64,000 nucleotides of DNA from Spirosoma agri (GTDB lineage Bacteria > Bacteroidota > Bacteroidia > Cytophagales > Spirosomataceae). The DNA lies in the NCBI RefSeq assembly GCF_010747415.1, contig NZ_JAAGNZ010000002.1, forward strand, positions 1,488,001 through 1,552,000, written 5' to 3'. The stretch's first letter is position 1, and the number at the start of each line of letters is the position of its first letter. A model generated the notes under the pieces. It was given only the letters and a program-made list of their open reading frames with translations. It had not been told where the DNA came from and ran no database searches. Shown here in pieces: positions 63,908 to 64,000 of the stretch. Both the position numbers and the translations under genes were made by a program.

Positions 63908-63983
63908 TCCCAAGGCTGGTTCTGATTCTAATACCCGTTTAATCTCTGTTTTATACTTATTCATTTTCAAATCAAAAGCAATC

Positions 63984-64000
63984 ATGACGAACAACACAAC
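63984..64000 (+). CDS. Probable third precursor peptide, cut by the window edge
   Basis: Only MTNNT is visible before the sequence ends. The spacing from the previous peptide gene (76 nt), a preceding A/T-rich stretch with CAAAAGCAATC just before the ATG, and the Asn/Thr-rich start as in precursor 1 suggest another paralogue. It could also be an unrelated gene. Confidence 0.35.

Noticed and set aside
1..64000. CRISPR arrays, tRNA and rRNA genes
   Set aside because: No regularly spaced repeats, tRNA-like cloverleaf with CCA or rRNA signature was noticed on either strand; a dedicated search was not possible.

Overview
The window reads as chromosomal DNA of a Bacteroidota bacterium of the Cytophagales/Spirosomaceae type. 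The signs are: promoters matching the Bacteroidota consensus (TTG, 19-20 bp, TAnnTTTG) with little Shine-Dalgarno signal, a type IX secretion sorting domain, serine palmitoyltransferase, a small histone-H1-like protein, GH92 and DUF2141 families, and roughly 50% GC. The species is not proven by anything here. No tRNA, rRNA, CRISPR array or complete insertion sequence was recognised, and no stretch longer than about 300 bases lacks a gene.

1-21.7 kb is mostly housekeeping. It holds a partial ThuA/sugar-dehydrogenase/PKD protein, a META lipoprotein, biotin carboxylase, serine palmitoyltransferase, Hc1, a MaoC hydratase, acyltransferases, a FabG-like reductase, and a 37-residue membrane miniprotein coupled to a lipid kinase. 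It also holds argG and argC with a glycosyltransferase between them, RarA, an ECF sigma factor, adenine deaminase and a NagX-like membrane protein.

21.8-37.2 kb is a sugar catabolism locus. Plus-strand genes encode what looks like a complete non-phosphorylative L-fucose route: FucP permease, mutarotase, L-fucose dehydrogenase, L-fuconolactonase, a UxaA-type L-fuconate dehydratase, 2-keto-3-deoxy-L-fuconate dehydrogenase and a FAH-family diketo-acid hydrolase. The products would be pyruvate plus lactate. The route is split by a minus-strand block of three secreted glycoside hydrolases (GH2, GH92, and a GH5 with Ig-like repeats and a T9SS tail).

37.3-48.2 kb is mixed: lipoproteins, a CocE/S15-type peptidase, an Rpn-family nuclease, DUF427, an OpuC-type ABC transporter whose binding domain appears circularly permuted, signal peptidase I, 3-methyladenine glycosylase and an outer-membrane-type protein.

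48.3-64.0 kb (running off the right edge) is the most notable region: an apparently undescribed hybrid of RiPP and type II fatty-acid/polyketide biosynthesis. It has an XRE regulator, a TPR protein, FabG-type ketoreductase, ketosynthase, FabZ-type dehydratase, a degenerate ketosynthase (chain-length-factor-like) and an LpxL-like acyltransferase with a PqqD-like tail. These are followed by a LanB-type dehydratase without an elimination domain, DUF2141, an AMP-forming acyl ligase, Sfp-type PPTase, type II thioesterase, TonB-dependent receptor and acyl carrier protein. At the edge lie two complete short Cys-containing precursor peptides with a shared leader, and probably a third cut by the window. 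The working model is a short acyl chain built on the ACP and joined to a LanB-modified peptide, i.e. a class-I-type lipo-lanthipeptide. The elimination domain, cyclase and exporter would lie downstream.
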